This document shows positions 4,572 to 5,469 of a stretch of DNA of 5,469 bases, piece after piece (within the stretch, counting starts at the first letter, position 1; each line of letters opens with the position of its first letter). Source of the DNA: CAZFBR01 sp035353495 [NCBI: uncultured bacterium] (lineage in GTDB: Bacteria > DAOPZR01); NCBI GenBank assembly GCA_964517215.1, contig CAZFBR010000225.1, positions 1 through 5,469 of the forward strand. Reading direction: 5' to 3'. The position numbers and the translations under genes are program-made. The notes beneath the pieces were generated by a model that ran no database searches, was not told where the DNA came from, and saw only the letters and a program-made list of their open reading frames with translations.

Positions 4572-5469
4572 ATGGACAATGTATTCAACATTCTTATAGC
4601 ACGTAAATTCATCAAACAGACGACGACGGATGAGCTGTGCGCGGTATTCAGCAAACCGGTGACCTGCTATGCGGGGTTCGACCCGACGGCGGAATCGCTG
4701 CATGTCGGGCATATGCTGCCGATAATGGCCTTGGCCCAGCTACAGCGGGCGGGGCACCGGCCGATCGCCATCGTCGGCGGCGCCACCGCACGCATCGGCG
4801 ACCCGTCGGGCAAAGATGCCATGCGCTCGATGCTGTCGGCGGAACAGCTGGCGGCGAACATCGCCGGCATTCGCGGACAGTTGGGAAGAATCCTTGATTT
4901 TTCTGACGGCAAGGCGCTGCTGCTCAACAACGGCGACTGGTTGAACGCGCAGAACTACATCGACTTCCTGCGTGAGGTTGGGGTGCATTTTTCGGTCAAC
5001 CGCATGCTGGCGGCGGAATGCTTCAAGGCGCGTCTGGAGAAGGAGGCGGGGCTCTCGTTCCTCGAGTTTAACTACATGCTGTTGCAGGCATTTGATTTCC
5101 TCCACCTTTTCCGCACCCAGAACTGCGTCATGCAGGCGCCCGACCAGTAAAAGTCGCCGGGGCTGCCCGCGGGGATTGACCTGATCCGGCGGGTGACGAC
5201 CAAGGAAGCGTGCGCGTTCACCCTGCCGCTGATCACCACCGCCTCGGGCAAGAAAATGGGCAAAACGGAGAAGGGTGCGGTCTGGCTGTCGGCTGACCGG
5301 ACTCCGGTGAACGAGTTCTACCAGTACTGGCGCAACACCGACGACCGCGACGTCGAGCGCTTCCTCAAATTCTTCACCTTCGTGCCGCTGGACAACATTG
5401 CCGTCTACAGCGGGTGGCGCGACCGCGAGCTGAACCGGGCCAAGAGCATCCTGGCGTATCGGGTGACAG
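4572..5469 (+). pseudogene. tyrS: Tyrosyl-tRNA synthetase interrupted by an in-frame TAA; runs off right edge
   Basis: Class I synthetase that charges tRNA-Tyr with tyrosine. From the ATG at 4572 (M-D-N-V-F) the marks are Y33-A-G-F-D-P-T-A; H44-V-G-H47, the HIGH motif; G-D-P-S-G-K (76-81); and Y168, Q172 and D175 in the tyrosine pocket (N-Y-M-L-L-Q-A-F-D). Codon 193 is TAA (5148-5150). The same frame then stays open for 106 codons with A-G-I-D-L-I-R-R, K228-M-G-K-T232 (the KMSKS equivalent), F-Y-Q-Y-W-x-N-T-D-D-R-D and L-A-Y-R-V-T, all typical of TyrRS. The S4 tRNA-binding domain would lie past the edge. The ATG at 4566 is an alternative start; a weak GGCGG at 4557-4561 suits 4572 better. As read, the stop separates the HIGH and KMSKS halves, which should abolish function. 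A base-call or assembly error, a second tyrS elsewhere, recoding, or a split enzyme all remain possible. Confidence 0.85.
5136..5168 (+). other. Anomalous block replacing the TyrRS GGSDQWGN motif
   Basis: Bacterial TyrRS usually has 11 residues of the type I-G-G-S-D-Q-W-G-N-I-T between the conserved Q (codon 5133-5135 here) and A-G-x-D-L (from 5169). Here the same 11-codon length reads A-P-D-Q, stop, K-S-P-G-L-P. Flanking residues on both sides are normal. Neither of the other two frames restores the motif, so a single or paired frameshift does not explain it. D-Q may survive if a 2-codon deletion is offset by a 2-codon insertion. Confidence 0.6.

Noticed and set aside
5138-5167. A small in-place inversion as the cause of the anomalous tyrS block.
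   Set aside because: Reverse-complementing this segment in place does not restore a GGSDQWGN-type sequence in the tyrS frame.
1-5469. tRNA, rRNA, CRISPR array, transposon ends or prophage genes.
   Set aside because: No cloverleaf with a T-loop signature, regular spaced repeats, terminal inverted repeats or transposase/integrase motifs were seen.

Overview
The window is GC-rich bacterial DNA with short intergenic gaps, GTG starts in 4-base GTGA overlaps, and sigma70-type promoters with 17-base spacers. The mix of genes (an EFR1-type flavodoxin/ferredoxin, a YkgJ-like cysteine-cluster protein, a RecD2-like helicase) suggests an anaerobic or microaerophilic bacterium. An uncultured PVC-type lineage would fit, but that is a guess: no marker here fixes the taxon.

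Layout. (1) Minus strand, 978 to 1: a RecB/Cas4-like PD-(D/E)XK nuclease with a probable Fe-S cysteine set. It overlaps by 4 bases the start of a RecD2-like helicase that runs off the left edge. Together they look like a two-gene DNA end-processing or repair unit. (2) 979 to 1342: a divergent intergenic region with a promoter for each side and a leader of about 127 bases. (3) Plus strand, 1343 to 4092: a tight three-gene operon of an EFR1 flavodoxin/2x[4Fe-4S] protein, a DegT-type PLP sugar aminotransferase, and a family-2 glycosyltransferase of the dolichyl-phosphate-mannose-synthase type. The likely theme is synthesis and lipid-carrier transfer of an amino sugar with a redox step; the product is unknown. 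(4) Minus strand, 4406 to 4116: a small convergent gene for a YkgJ-like protein with a CxxCxxCC cluster. A long imperfect hairpin overlaps its 3' end and lies just beyond the glycosyltransferase stop. (5) Plus strand, 4572 to the right edge: tyrosyl-tRNA synthetase (tyrS) under its own near-consensus promoter, interrupted by an in-frame TAA exactly where the conserved GGSDQWGN motif should be. The frame stays open and recognisably TyrRS afterwards.

Most notable: the tyrS interruption; two minus-strand genes whose ATG lies 6 bases after a -10 box, predicting leaderless mRNAs; the EFR1-DegT-GT2 operon; and the nuclease-RecD2 pair. I saw no tRNA, rRNA, CRISPR array, insertion sequence or prophage signature.
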